Positions 35,150-44,605 of a stretch of 64,000 bases of DNA are shown in pieces (positions within the stretch are counted from its first letter, which is position 1; every line of letters starts with the position of its first letter). Origin of the DNA: Mucilaginibacter aquaedulcis (lineage in GTDB: Bacteria; Bacteroidota; Bacteroidia; Sphingobacteriales; Sphingobacteriaceae). The stretch covers positions 248,001-312,000 of the forward strand of contig NZ_JAUFPR010000003.1 of the NCBI RefSeq assembly GCF_030409325.1. The letters run 5' to 3'. The notes beneath the pieces were generated by a model. The model did no database searches. It saw only the letters and a program-made list of their open reading frames with translations, and was not told the origin of the DNA. Made by a program: the position numbers and the translations under genes.

Positions 35150-36007
35150 TTAAGCTTTGGCGGCAACATCATCATGATCTGTCCCGGTAATGGTATCATA
35201 CCAGTTTTCAATGTCCTTTTCAAAGGCCGCTGTTTTTTCGCGGAAACGTTGCAGGGTATCGCTACCCAAAGGCAGGTGTACCGGAGGGTTTTCAGCATTA
35301 CCCAACTTTACAAATGCAAGGGCAAGCTTTTCAGGATCGCCAGGCTGCTGGTAGTTTGCTTTGGCGGCAAAGTTGCGCATGGCTCCCACTGTTTCTGCAT
35401 AATCATCAATAATATGTTCACTGCTGAACAATGATGACTCATCCAAAAAATTGGTACGGAAAAAGCCCGGAGCTACCACAGTAGCGTGAATACCCAGCGG
35501 AGCCACTTCCATGGCCAGGGCCTCAGTGATACCCTCGATAGCAAATTTGGTTGAACCGTAAAGTCCCCAACCGGCGTAGGCACCCAAGCCACCAACAGAT
35601 GATATATTGATCACATGACCTGAGCGCTCTTTGCGCATAAAAGGCAATACTGCCCTGATCACATTGAGCGTACCGAATACATTCACCTCATAATTGCGTT
35701 TTACTTCCTGATCGGTAGCCTCTTCCACACCTGAGAGTAAACCGTAACCGGCATTGTTAACCAGCACATCAATACGACCGAAATGATCAATAGCTTGCTG
35801 AGCTGCCGCATTTACCTGTTCCTGGTTAGTTACATCCATTGTAACCACGTATAAATTATTATTGTTATTGAATTGTTCTGCCAGTTCGGAGGCTTTGCTG
35901 CGTACGGTGGCAACTACCTTATCGCCAGATGCTAATACTGCCTTAGTAATATCTAAACCGAAGCCTCTTGAGGCGCCGGTAATGAACCATGTTTTTGGAG
36001 TTTTCAT
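35150..36007 (-). CDS. Short-chain dehydrogenase/reductase (classical SDR)
   Basis: A 285-residue NAD(P)-dependent oxidoreductase. TGASRGFG near residue 11 is the cofactor loop, NNAGYG near 87 the stabilising motif, ISSVGG carries the catalytic Ser and YGSTKFA carries the YxxxK pair near 151-155. A C-terminal extension of about 40 residues follows the fold. Substrate unknown. It lies upstream of nothing on its strand within 150 bases and has a terminator after it, so it is probably monocistronic. A second, atypical SDR gene lies 165 bases upstream. Confidence 0.93.
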   Translation of the reverse strand: MKTPKTWFITGASRGFGLDITKAVLASGDKVVATVRSKASELAEQFNNNNNLYVVTMDVTNQEQVNAAAQQAIDHFGRIDVLVNNAGYGLLSGVEEATDQEVKRNYEVNVFGTLNVIRAVLPFMRKERSGHVINISSVGGLGAYAGWGLYGSTKFAIEGITEALAMEVAPLGIHATVVAPGFFRTNFLDESSLFSSEHIIDDYAETVGAMRNFAAKANYQQPGDPEKLALAFVKLGNAENPPVHLPLGSDTLQRFREKTAAFEKDIENWYDTITGTDHDDVAAKA

Positions 36008-36120
36008 TTTTTTATTGTTTTTATTTGATAGTTCAAATTTCGCAACAAAACAGGCCCTCCCTTATAGCAATAACACAGGTTCTGTTATGAATATCAAAGA
36101 TTAACGACATAGGATAAAAT

Positions 36121-36151
36121 AAAAACGGTCCTGGTTTTCAGGGCCGTTTTT
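36121..36151 (-). terminator. Terminator after the atypical SDR gene
   Basis: A 13-bp stem with one G-T wobble (aaaaacggtcctg with cagggccgttttt), five-base loop, 21 bases beyond the SDR stop codon. The T-run is part of the right arm. Confidence 0.82.
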
Positions 36152-36172
36152 AAACCGGTATATGTAATAACT

Positions 36173-36820
36173 TTATTGTTGAATTTCGGCCACTGCTCTT
36201 TCCTCGTACAGTTTCCAGAACAAGTTGGCCAATAAATCCGGCGAATGCGTTGCGCTTTGTTCATTTATATACCCAGCTACTGTTAGCAGACCAACGTAAA
36301 TATTTTCGTTTTTAAGCCGATCATGTAATTGATAGGCAAGACTCCGAAGCCCCGCTTTACCTATCGATAATGATCCATAACCTGCATCGGGTGTAATACC
36401 AAGGCCACCACCTGTTAATAAAAACGCGCCTTGTTTCTCCTTTAAACCAGGATAAGCAACCTGCAACGAATGCAGGGCATTAGCTACATTGATAGTAAAA
36501 TCATGGGTCAGCACTTCAGTACTTTCTTCCATAATATCCTTAGCCTTAACCACAGCCGCGTTGTAAAGTACAACATCAAACCCGTTTACCTGAATTGCCA
36601 GTTTTGATATGGCTTCGCCAAGTTCCTTTGCATTACCGGCATTGGCTATCGTATAGCTTACTTCCCTAACTCCCTTTGCCGAAAGCTCTTGTTTAATATT
36701 TTCCAGATTGGCTGCGTTACGGCTAATAAGGGCTATGGAAAAATCCTCCTTCGCAAATTTATTAGCCACTCCCTGGCTTAAGCCAGGGCCGGCACCGATA
36801 ATTAAAATTGACTTTTTCAT
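36173..36820 (-). CDS. Atypical short-chain dehydrogenase/reductase
   Basis: A 215-residue Rossmann-fold protein with a clear nucleotide-binding start (ILIIGAGPGLSQGVANKFA) and LYNAAV in place of the NNAG motif. The active-site region reads GGLGITPDAGYGSLSIGKAGLRSLAYQL. The Lys of the SDR pair is present, but four positions before it stands Leu, not Tyr, so the classical YxxxK is missing; the nearest Tyr is seven before the Lys. It may use a shifted Tyr or bind rather than reduce. It is 124 bases downstream of an AraC regulator gene on the same strand, which may control it. Confidence 0.85.
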   Translation of the reverse strand: MKKSILIIGAGPGLSQGVANKFAKEDFSIALISRNAANLENIKQELSAKGVREVSYTIANAGNAKELGEAISKLAIQVNGFDVVLYNAAVVKAKDIMEESTEVLTHDFTINVANALHSLQVAYPGLKEKQGAFLLTGGGLGITPDAGYGSLSIGKAGLRSLAYQLHDRLKNENIYVGLLTVAGYINEQSATHSPDLLANLFWKLYEERAVAEIQQ

Positions 36821-36944
36821 TTTTATTATGTTTTTGTTTTACAAAGATCAGCCGGATCGATAGACCGGTTTGTACCAAAAACAACGCTTATATTATGAAT
36901 ATCAAGGTTTTTGCCGTTCAACCGAAAATGTACAGAAGTCCCGA

Positions 36945-37859
36945 TCAGTAGGTTCTCCTGAACTCGGCAGGCGTTATGCCTGTATTCTTTTTAAAGAACT
37001 GGTTAAAATTAGGCTGCTCGGCAAAACCTATACTATAGCTGATGTCCTGCAAACTCCAATCGGTTTGAACCAGTAATGCCTTGGCCTCATCAAGCAGGCG
37101 GTTGCGGATATGAGTGCTGGCGTTTTGACCGGTATGTTTTTTAAGTAAGGCGTTCAGATAATTGGGATGTACATCAAGGCTATGGGCAAACTCCTTGGCA
37201 GTTTTTATGCGGATAGGCGTACTGTAATTGATGCCCGAGGTTTCCCGCTCCAGCAGATCAAAAAAGTGATGTACGTGTGTGTAATCTTCCGTAACATCAT
37301 CGGGTTTGGGGAAGCGGGCCACTTTCATACTTTCAACCATGAGCAGTTGCAAAAATGCCTGCATGGCATCTTCTTTAAATTCGCTATTGCCCAGTTCTTC
37401 TTCCTGCATTTTTTGAAAATACTGGCATATCAATGGCACTTCGCTTTCGGTTAAGCGGATAACACTCTTTGGCTTATCCACAAACAAACCAAATTTATCA
37501 ATCACCGCCTTTAACTGCGGCTGATGGTTAACAAACGTTTTTTTAAACAGCACATAATAACCACCCGGATCATCCGACAGGTTTTTCCATGAAATAATAT
37601 CATTGGGATGAATGAACAACAGTGTGGGCTCCTCAATATAATAGGTATTAAGCCCCATGGTAAATACCCCCGCCCCTTTTGAAATCAAAAGCACCTTATA
37701 AAACTCCCTGCGATTGGGAGATAAGTAGTTACGGCACTCATGCTGTTCCCGGTTAAAAACCCTGATCGTCCAATCCTCAAAATAATCGCGCAGTACCGGT
37801 ATCATATCCGGCAGATCGCGCAGGGTATCGATGGTTTTGCTATCTAAGGTTGTTTTCAT
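36945..37859 (-). CDS. AraC-family transcriptional regulator
   Basis: A 304-residue regulator with an N-terminal cupin-like domain (EFYKVLLISKGAGVFTMGLNTYYIEEPTLLFIHPNDIISWKNL) and a C-terminal AraC pair of HTH motifs (TAKEFAHSLDVHPNYLNALLKKHTGQNASTHI and SLQDISYSIGFAEQPNFNQFFKKNTGITPAEFR). It lies between a sulfatase gene (upstream) and the atypical SDR gene (downstream) on the same strand. The target is not known; both neighbours are candidates. Confidence 0.92.
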   Translation of the reverse strand: MKTTLDSKTIDTLRDLPDMIPVLRDYFEDWTIRVFNREQHECRNYLSPNRREFYKVLLISKGAGVFTMGLNTYYIEEPTLLFIHPNDIISWKNLSDDPGGYYVLFKKTFVNHQPQLKAVIDKFGLFVDKPKSVIRLTESEVPLICQYFQKMQEEELGNSEFKEDAMQAFLQLLMVESMKVARFPKPDDVTEDYTHVHHFFDLLERETSGINYSTPIRIKTAKEFAHSLDVHPNYLNALLKKHTGQNASTHIRNRLLDEAKALLVQTDWSLQDISYSIGFAEQPNFNQFFKKNTGITPAEFRRTY

Positions 37860-37950
37860 GTTACAATAAATAAGTATTGTTTAAAACAAAGCTAATTTAC
37901 AAACTTGATAAGCAATTAATCAGGTTTTACCTCTGTTGATGTGGATATTC

Positions 37951-39312
37951 TCACTCATTTATTTTCCCGCTTATCTCCACGTTATTGTGGGATACGCTGG
38001 TCTCATTCAGAAAGTTGGTTAAAATCGGCATCAGGCGTTTTACCTGGTCTTCATTTTTATCGGCCAGGTTTACCCGCTCGGCCGGGTCCCAGGCCAGATT
38101 AAACAATTCAACCTTAATGTCGCCTTTGGGTGTTTTAGTACGCCTCAATTTCCAGTCGCCATCACGTACCACTTCGCCAATTGTATTTACATAAAATATG
38201 ATCTGGTGTTTGCCTTTATACTTAGGATCGGTTAATAATGGAGCAACGGATTGCCCGTCTAACTTGCGGCCTTTAGGTAATGGAGCGCCCGTCCACTCGG
38301 CCAGGGTAGGCATTATATCAAGGCATGAAAAGGCCGATGTTATGGTTTTATTGCGCAGCGTATGGTTTTTCCAGTATATGATGAAAGGCACCCTATCGCC
38401 CCCTTCATAGGTTTCAAATTTGGCCCCTCTGAAAATCCCCGGAGAGCCTGCATGATACTGGCGGGTAACACCATCAGCATAAACCCTGTCAGGAATATTA
38501 AGCCATGGGCCATTATCGCTCGAAAACACAAATATGGTATTATCGGCAAGCCCCTTAGCTTTTAGTACCGACCATATTTTGGCAAAACTCTCATCAAGCT
38601 GTTCAATGATGTCACCATACTCGCCACCATCTGAATGTACCTTGCGGTACTTACGCGCGGCAAATGCAATAGGCAAATGAGGCATATTATGCGCCAGGTA
38701 TAAAAAGAAAGGCTGCTTTGCCGACTGCTGTTTGATGAATTTAACAGACTCATCGGTATACAGATCAATCAAGGTACTATCGGCAGGTTTATAAATAACC
38801 GGGGTACGGTTTCTGAATATCTTGATCACGGTATCGGTAACAACGTACGGCGCCCTGTAATCATGACTGTACAGCATACCGAAAAAAGAATCAAACCCTT
38901 TGGTATTGGGTAACGTGGTATCCCTGTCGCCCAGGTGCCATTTACCAACCATGCCTGTTTTATAACCAGCCGATTTAAGCATTTGCGCTATAGTAACTTC
39001 GGCAGTAGGGATGCCATGATTGGCTCCCGGGCCAACCGGAACAGGCAAATTCATACGATTGGCATACCGGCCAGTAAGTAACGCGGCCCGCGAAGGCGTA
39101 CATATTGGCGAGGTAACTACATAGCTTGTGGCCCTTATGCCCTCATGAGCCATGCTATCTAAAAACGGGGTTTTAATTAGCGGGTTACCATAACAACCAA
39201 TATCGCCGTATCCCAGATCGTCTGTAAGGATAAAAATAACATTTGGCCTTTTTTGACTGTATCCCTGAATGGATAACAGGATCAACAAAGCGAAAAGGAA
39301 TATTTTTTTCAT
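37951..39312 (-). CDS. Sulfatase (arylsulfatase A-like, formylglycine type)
   Basis: A 453-residue exported enzyme (signal peptide cut near GYSQ) that hydrolyses sulfate esters, probably of sulfated glycans, in the periplasm. The N-terminal metal site is PNVIFILTDDLGYGDIGCYG (Asp31/Asp32) and the active-site signature is ICTPSRAALLTGRY with Cys71 in C-T-P-S-R, the cysteine type converted to formylglycine by a maturase. Other family marks are GKWHLGD, LYLAHNMPHLPI, FSSDNGPWLN and VPFIIYW. No maturase gene is in the window, so it must lie elsewhere. No SusC/SusD pair adjoins it; an AraC gene follows 91 bases downstream. Confidence 0.95.
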   Translation of the reverse strand: MKKIFLFALLILLSIQGYSQKRPNVIFILTDDLGYGDIGCYGNPLIKTPFLDSMAHEGIRATSYVVTSPICTPSRAALLTGRYANRMNLPVPVGPGANHGIPTAEVTIAQMLKSAGYKTGMVGKWHLGDRDTTLPNTKGFDSFFGMLYSHDYRAPYVVTDTVIKIFRNRTPVIYKPADSTLIDLYTDESVKFIKQQSAKQPFFLYLAHNMPHLPIAFAARKYRKVHSDGGEYGDIIEQLDESFAKIWSVLKAKGLADNTIFVFSSDNGPWLNIPDRVYADGVTRQYHAGSPGIFRGAKFETYEGGDRVPFIIYWKNHTLRNKTITSAFSCLDIMPTLAEWTGAPLPKGRKLDGQSVAPLLTDPKYKGKHQIIFYVNTIGEVVRDGDWKLRRTKTPKGDIKVELFNLAWDPAERVNLADKNEDQVKRLMPILTNFLNETSVSHNNVEISGKINE

Positions 39313-39600
39313 ACGTTTAAGTTTTCGTTATGGTAACCGGCCCAGCTTTTTATCCGGCTGCCTAATATACTATAACCAAAACGGATACTACAAAATGGTA
39401 AGGATATTATTACAGTTATATTGCTGTAAACCACCTTAATTAAAACCGGACGGCAGCTGCATCATAAACGAACACATTGCGCAAGGCAAAAACATCATAA
39501 ATAGCACAATTTCAATAACTTAAACCTATGGCACCGGTTTTGAAAATAAAAAAATGATTGGCATTAGCATAATGATTTGATCACTAACACCTGAAAAAAA

Positions 39601-42006
39601 ATGTTAAAAAACTATTTCAAAACGGCACTCAGAAATTTATCCCGCCACAAAAGCAACTCCGCAATTAATATTGCAGGTTTGGCCGTAGGCTTTGCTGCTT
39701 ATCTTTTAATATTTCTCGTGGTTCAGTACCAACAGAGCTTTGATCAGTTCCATACCAAAAAAGACAGGATATACCGCGTAGGCAGGGCCGGTAAAAATGC
39801 CGACAGCCGCGGGTATCGTACCGGTGTTCCGGTACCGGTAACCTCAGCCATAAGAAACGAACTATCCGAAGTAAAAAATGCTGCGGCCATAGCCAGTTTT
39901 GGTGATGTGCAGGTAATTGTTCCGAATAAAGACATCTCAGCTCAAAAAAAATTCAAGGAAGTAAGCGGAACCTTTTTTGCCGAACCGCAGTTTTTTCAAA
40001 TGTTTGATTTTGGCTTGGTAGATGGCGATCTGAAAACTGCCCTGAGTGAACCAAATACCGTGCTGCTGACCAAAGCTACCGCCACTAAGTATTTTGGCGA
40101 TTGGCGGGGAGTGATTGCTAAAACACTTAAAATGAATGGTCGACTGGTTAAAATTACCGGGATACTTGAAAACCCTCCGGTAAACACCGACTTCCCCATA
40201 AAGGCGGTATTGTCTTATATTTCTGTTGCCAGGAATAACGATAAAAACTGGTCGGGTATTGATGATAATAATTATTGTTTTGTGGAGCTTGCCCCTAACC
40301 AAGCAGAAACACGGCTTAGCCAATCGCTTGCAGATTTTACCACCCGGCATATCAAACCCGTAAATCCGGGTTACGACCTTACGCTTCAGCCCCTGAGTGA
40401 AATACATTATGATGAGCGTTATGGCAACTTTACCGGCCGTACCTTTAGCAAGGATCTTATCCTGGCGCTTAACCTCATAGGCTTGTTCCTGGTGGTTGTG
40501 GCCTGTGTAAACTTCATTAACCTTACCATTGCGCAAGCCATTAACCGTGGCCGCGAAGTAGGTGTACGGAAAGTACTGGGTGGCAGCAGGGCACAGTTAA
40601 TGCTCCAGTTTTTAGGCGAAACTTGTGTAACAAGCTGTTTAGCCTTCCTGCTCTCGCTGGTTATAGTGGTATTTTGCCTGCCTGCCATCAATAATTTATT
40701 GAATATTCATATTTCGGTATCCATGCTTTACAGCGCCAGGCTAATCCTGTTTATGCTTGGCTCATTGGTGTTGGTATCACTCATTTCCGGGTTTTATCCG
40801 GCGTTGGTATTATCGGGCTTTAAACCTGTTACCGTTTTAAAGGGCGATGGCATGGGAACCGATCAAAAAAAGGGGGTTTTATTCAGGAGAGGGCTGGTTG
40901 TTTTTCAATTTATGATAGCACAGGCACTCATCATAGGAATGTTGGTTGTAACATCGCAAATGGATTATTTTCGTGGCACCAACATGGGCTTTAAAAAGGA
41001 TGCCCTCATTTATGCAAGCTTCCCGGCTGATAGCCTTGGCCGTACAAAAATTGACTATCTGCGCGATGAGCTACTAAAAGTTCCAGGTATTAAAAAGGTT
41101 AGCCTGAGCATGTATTCACCATCATCGGAAAGCGGCGGCTGGGCCACCGACCTACGCACCGAAGGCAATAAGAGCGGCAATTCAGACATGATAGTGAATG
41201 TAAAAATTGCTGACCCTCAATTTTATGATGTTTATGATCTGCCGCTTGCTGCCGGTAGGGTATATTTCCCGTCAGACACGGCACGCGAGTTTATGGTAAA
41301 TGAAACCCTGGTTAAAAATTTAGGTATCCACAAACCCGAAGATGCCATAGGCCGCAGAATCAGCATAGGCGGCACCGTTTTACCCATAGTGGGCGTGGTG
41401 AGAGATTTCCATACCAACTCCCTTCGCGACCCTATCGGGCCCATAGTAATGACCACTTCAAAAAATGGATATCATTTGGCCAATGTGCAGATAGACCTTA
41501 GTAAAACAAAATCAGTATCTGCTGCTATGGAAAAGATATGGGGTAAAGCCTTTCCTGAATATACGTTTGAATATCATTTCATGGATCAAACAATCGCTAA
41601 TTTTTATGAACAGGAAAACCAGCTTTCGCAGTTGTACAAAATATTTTCGGGTATAGCCATTTTTATATCCTGCTTAGGATTATACGGGTTGATCTCGTTT
41701 ATGGCAATTCAGCGCAAAAAAGAAATTGGTATACGCAAAGTGTTGGGCGCACCTGTACAGGATATTGTGATTCTGTTATCCAAAGAATTCACCATCCTGG
41801 TAATGATAGCGTTTGTAATTGCCTCGCCGGTTGCCTGGTATTTTATGCAACAGTGGCTGCAGGCTTATACTTTTCATATCTCCATCAGCATATGGTTCTT
41901 CATAGCTACCATTTTATCATCAATATGCATTGCATGGCTTACTGTGGGTTATACAGCAATAAAGGCTGCATTGGCTAATCCGATAAAGAGTTTAAGAACC
42001 GAATAA
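39601..42006 (+). CDS. FtsX/MacB-type ABC transporter permease
   Basis: An 801-residue inner-membrane protein with the duplicated arrangement of MacB permeases: first membrane helix (about 20-42) opening with YFKTALRNLSRHKSNSAINI, a large periplasmic MacB_PCD domain (about 55-240), an FtsX unit (about 280-420, with INRGREVGVRKVLGGSRAQLMLQFL), a second helix (near 435), a second periplasmic domain (about 470-640) and a second FtsX unit (about 670-800, with IQRKKEIGIRKVLGAPVQDIVILL). Such permeases usually act with an ATPase, here not adjacent, to export peptides or respond to envelope stress. The gene is monocistronic with its own terminator. Confidence 0.94.
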   Translation: MLKNYFKTALRNLSRHKSNSAINIAGLAVGFAAYLLIFLVVQYQQSFDQFHTKKDRIYRVGRAGKNADSRGYRTGVPVPVTSAIRNELSEVKNAAAIASFGDVQVIVPNKDISAQKKFKEVSGTFFAEPQFFQMFDFGLVDGDLKTALSEPNTVLLTKATATKYFGDWRGVIAKTLKMNGRLVKITGILENPPVNTDFPIKAVLSYISVARNNDKNWSGIDDNNYCFVELAPNQAETRLSQSLADFTTRHIKPVNPGYDLTLQPLSEIHYDERYGNFTGRTFSKDLILALNLIGLFLVVVACVNFINLTIAQAINRGREVGVRKVLGGSRAQLMLQFLGETCVTSCLAFLLSLVIVVFCLPAINNLLNIHISVSMLYSARLILFMLGSLVLVSLISGFYPALVLSGFKPVTVLKGDGMGTDQKKGVLFRRGLVVFQFMIAQALIIGMLVVTSQMDYFRGTNMGFKKDALIYASFPADSLGRTKIDYLRDELLKVPGIKKVSLSMYSPSSESGGWATDLRTEGNKSGNSDMIVNVKIADPQFYDVYDLPLAAGRVYFPSDTAREFMVNETLVKNLGIHKPEDAIGRRISIGGTVLPIVGVVRDFHTNSLRDPIGPIVMTTSKNGYHLANVQIDLSKTKSVSAAMEKIWGKAFPEYTFEYHFMDQTIANFYEQENQLSQLYKIFSGIAIFISCLGLYGLISFMAIQRKKEIGIRKVLGAPVQDIVILLSKEFTILVMIAFVIASPVAWYFMQQWLQAYTFHISISIWFFIATILSSICIAWLTVGYTAIKAALANPIKSLRTE

Positions 42007-42030
42007 ACGGCATCCATCATCAATAAAAAA

Positions 42031-42066
42031 CACAAAACCCCGCTTTATCGGGGCTTTGTGTTTTTT
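42031..42066 (+). terminator. Terminator after the MacB-type permease
   Basis: A 12-bp stem with one wobble pair (cacaaaaccccg, 42031-42042, with cggggctttgtg, 42049-42060) followed by TTTTTT. It lies 24 bases past the permease stop codon and faces the AraC gene that ends at 42094. Confidence 0.88.
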
Positions 42067-42093
42067 AAGCTTTACCGGCTAACTGCCTGGCTT

Positions 42094-43005
42094 TTAATTC
42101 AGGCTCCTGTACTCAACAGGTGTTTTACCTATTTTTTGTTTAAAGAGTTTATTAAAATATTGCGGGTACTCAAAACCTAATGAATAGGCTATTTCGCTAA
42201 CAGATCTGTCGGTACTTAATAACAGGCTCTTGGCCTCCTCTATTAAATGGTAATGAATGTGCTCCTGCGCGTTTTTACCCGTTTCCTTTTTAAGCAGATC
42301 GCTCAGGTAACTTGGCGACAGGTAAACCTGGTCTGCAAGGTGTTTAACCGTAGGCAAGCCTTGTTCATTTATGTTGTTACCCTTAAAATATTCGCTCAGT
42401 ATCTTCTCTATTTGAACCACTACCGAGTTGTTTGAACTTTTCCGGGTAATAAACTGCCGCCCGTAAAATCGGGTACAATAATTTAAAAGCAACTCAATGT
42501 TTGATACGATGATAGCCTGGCTATGCACATCTATATTTTCCTGTAATTCGGCCTCAATCTTTAATACAAGATCATGTAATATCTGGTGCTCTTTTTCTGA
42601 CAGATGGAGCGACTCAGACATTTCGTACGAAAAAAAAGTATAATCCTTCAGTTTGTCATTCAAAGAAGTGGCCCTTATCAAATCGGGATGAAAAAACAGG
42701 CCCCACCCTACCATATTTGCAGATACATCAATGTCGTTATCCATTTCAATTACCTGGTTGGGGCCCATGCTCATGAGGCATCCATCCTGAAAGTCAACAA
42801 TTTTGCGGCCGTACTTTAAATTATTGCGGTTATAGTTTTTAAATAATAACGAATAGAAATCGGCCGAAAGCTTTGTTTCTTCGTTAACCAGATCACGCAC
42901 CTCGCTAAAATCCACAACTGCAACCAATGGATGCCGTACAGGTTGCCTGAGCCTGAAAAACTTGAACAGATCAGTAATGGTATGCAGCTGGATAAAAGCG
43001 TTCAT
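42094..43005 (-). CDS. AraC-family transcriptional regulator (paralogue A)
   Basis: A 303-residue regulator ending in two AraC HTH motifs (TVKHLADQVYLSPSYLSDLLKKETGKNAQEHI and SVSEIAYSLGFEYPQYFNKLFKQKIGKTPVEYRSLN). It is clearly paralogous to the AraC protein at 46764-47660: both share RHPLV/KHPLV...VVDFS/VVDLS, FHPDLI, FFSYE/FFSYQ, NIELLLNYCTRFYGRQFITR/NIELFLDYCVRFYDRQFITR and the ending EYRSLN. It is the last gene of the redox cluster, 27 bases after the SDR gene, so it is likely co-transcribed and may control the cluster. Confidence 0.92.
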   Translation of the reverse strand: MNAFIQLHTITDLFKFFRLRQPVRHPLVAVVDFSEVRDLVNEETKLSADFYSLLFKNYNRNNLKYGRKIVDFQDGCLMSMGPNQVIEMDNDIDVSANMVGWGLFFHPDLIRATSLNDKLKDYTFFSYEMSESLHLSEKEHQILHDLVLKIEAELQENIDVHSQAIIVSNIELLLNYCTRFYGRQFITRKSSNNSVVVQIEKILSEYFKGNNINEQGLPTVKHLADQVYLSPSYLSDLLKKETGKNAQEHIHYHLIEEAKSLLLSTDRSVSEIAYSLGFEYPQYFNKLFKQKIGKTPVEYRSLN

Positions 43006-43032
43006 GGTACCTCTAATTTAAGCATTGAACAA

Positions 43033-43848
43033 TTAAAGCCCGAATTGTTTTTTCATTCCGTCGGCAAACGTTTTGTCATCAACCAGACGGCGGTTCTCAA
43101 TGATCACTTTGGCATCTTCCCCGGCGGTATATCGCAATTGATCGGTACCATCAGTGGCAGCCTGGTAAATTACATCAGCAACCACAGCTGCGGGCGAAGC
43201 ATCGGCAAAAAACACGGGCATTCCGGCCAGTATTTTACCAACTATCGGCTGATAATCTGCAAGGCTTTCATCATTGCTAAAATCCATTGAACGGGTTGCA
43301 AAATCAGTTGCTATGGCACCGGGTTCAACTATCTTCACCTTTCCGCCAAACTGCTCTACTTCGTAATTCAATGATTCGGAGATACCTTCAACAGCAAACT
43401 TGGTTCCGTGGTACAGCGCACCTAAAGGGAAGGTCATTTTGCCTCCGATAGAGGATATATTGACAATGGTACCGCTTTTGTTTTCACGGAAATGTGGAAG
43501 CAAGGCTTTGGTAACATCTAAAAGTCCTATCACATTGGTATTAAACTGGCGAATGATTTGCTCCCGGCTAAAAGCCTCAAGGATACCATAGGCACCATAG
43601 CCTGCATTATTAACCAATACATCTATTTTACCAAATTTTTGAATACCTGCGTTTACCGCCTTGTTTATGGAGTCCGGGTCAAGTACATCCAGCCTGGTAA
43701 GCAATAAGGTATCTGAATTGGTTAGTTCTGTTTCGTTTTCAGGATTACGCATGGTGGCAATCACGTTCCACCCTTTTGACCAAAATAGTTTTGCAGTTGC
43801 TGCTCCAATTCCACTGCTCGCACCGGTTATTAAAATTGTATTTTTCAT
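43033..43848 (-). CDS. Short-chain dehydrogenase/reductase
   Basis: About 271 residues from the ATG at 43848 (the longer frame adds 20 residues that precede the real start). TGASSGIGAATAK is the cofactor loop, NNAGYGAYG the NNAG motif, ISSIGGK holds the catalytic Ser and YHGTKFAVEG the Tyr and Lys. The C-terminal part is a substrate cap. It lies between the exported flavodoxin (123 bases upstream) and the AraC gene (27 bases downstream) in a six-gene minus-strand cluster. Likely a carbonyl reductase; substrate unknown. Confidence 0.93.
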   Translation of the reverse strand: MKNTILITGASSGIGAATAKLFWSKGWNVIATMRNPENETELTNSDTLLLTRLDVLDPDSINKAVNAGIQKFGKIDVLVNNAGYGAYGILEAFSREQIIRQFNTNVIGLLDVTKALLPHFRENKSGTIVNISSIGGKMTFPLGALYHGTKFAVEGISESLNYEVEQFGGKVKIVEPGAIATDFATRSMDFSNDESLADYQPIVGKILAGMPVFFADASPAAVVADVIYQAATDGTDQLRYTAGEDAKVIIENRRLVDDKTFADGMKKQFGL

Positions 43849-43971
43849 TTTTTTAAATTTTAAATTACGGTGTAAAGGTCGGTTCGGGAGTGTAGCTGCT
43901 GATAACACTAATTCGGGGAGATTGTATCCTTTTTACGGATTCAATAAAAAGGCATGCTATAAAATGGAATG

Positions 43972-44571
43972 TTACCTGAGCATTTTGATTTTACTAAGCC
44001 AGACTTTAACCTCGTTACGGGTTTGTACTTCCTTTTGACCCTGCATTACAAATAAAACACCATCACGCTCAACACCACCTTTAGTGGAGTAGCCCTCCAA
44101 CACTTTACTGTGCGGACAAAGTTGTTTTAAAGTGTCAAAACTACTGCCCACCCCGTAACCAGCGTTGCTATTAAAAGGAATAATTGTTTTGCCACTAAGA
44201 TCATACTGGTTTAAAAAGCTTTTCATTGGCGGCGGCATCTTCATATCCCATGTGGGGAAGCCAACAAATACAATATCGTATTGCTCTATACTGTCTATCC
44301 TGGTTTTTAAAGGAGGCAGAAAGCCTGTTTCATTTTCTTTAGATACCTGTTGTACTGTTTGCCGATAGTTTTCCGGATAGGGTGTTTGCAACTCCAGCGC
44401 CACTAATTTTCCATCCACGTAACCGTGTATCATCGCTGCTAAAGCTTTAGTATTATTGGTTCTTGACAGGTATACGATCAATATCTTTTTTGATGGCGGA
44501 GTTTGTCCGCTTGCCCATACCGAGGTAAAACAGAGGCTGATCAGGAAACAGTAAAAGGCAGCTTTTTTCAT
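43972..44571 (-). CDS. Exported flavodoxin-like protein
   Basis: About 199 residues from the ATG at 44571, chosen because it begins a good signal peptide (MKKAAFYCFLISLCFTSVWASG) and avoids overlap with the NTF2-like gene; the longer frame starts 43 codons earlier inside that gene. The mature domain is a flavodoxin: ILIVYLSRTNNTKALAAMI is the phosphate-binding loop, VFVGFPTWDMKMPPPMKSFLNQYDLSGKTIIPFNSNAGYG the FMN-binding core and LEGYSTKGG a C-terminal segment. An FMN protein outside the cytoplasm is unusual, and it may serve as a periplasmic electron carrier or NAD(P)H-type quinone reductase. Within a redox cluster. Confidence 0.88.
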   Translation of the reverse strand: MKKAAFYCFLISLCFTSVWASGQTPPSKKILIVYLSRTNNTKALAAMIHGYVDGKLVALELQTPYPENYRQTVQQVSKENETGFLPPLKTRIDSIEQYDIVFVGFPTWDMKMPPPMKSFLNQYDLSGKTIIPFNSNAGYGVGSSFDTLKQLCPHSKVLEGYSTKGGVERDGVLFVMQGQKEVQTRNEVKVWLSKIKMLR

Positions 44572-44605
44572 TCTGGTGTTATTAATAGTTGACAGGTCAC
44601 AATGC

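Noticed and set aside
39937..40536. Minus-strand frame of 199 residues
   Set aside because: Antisense to the MacB-type permease; the sense frame is well supported, this one has no signature.
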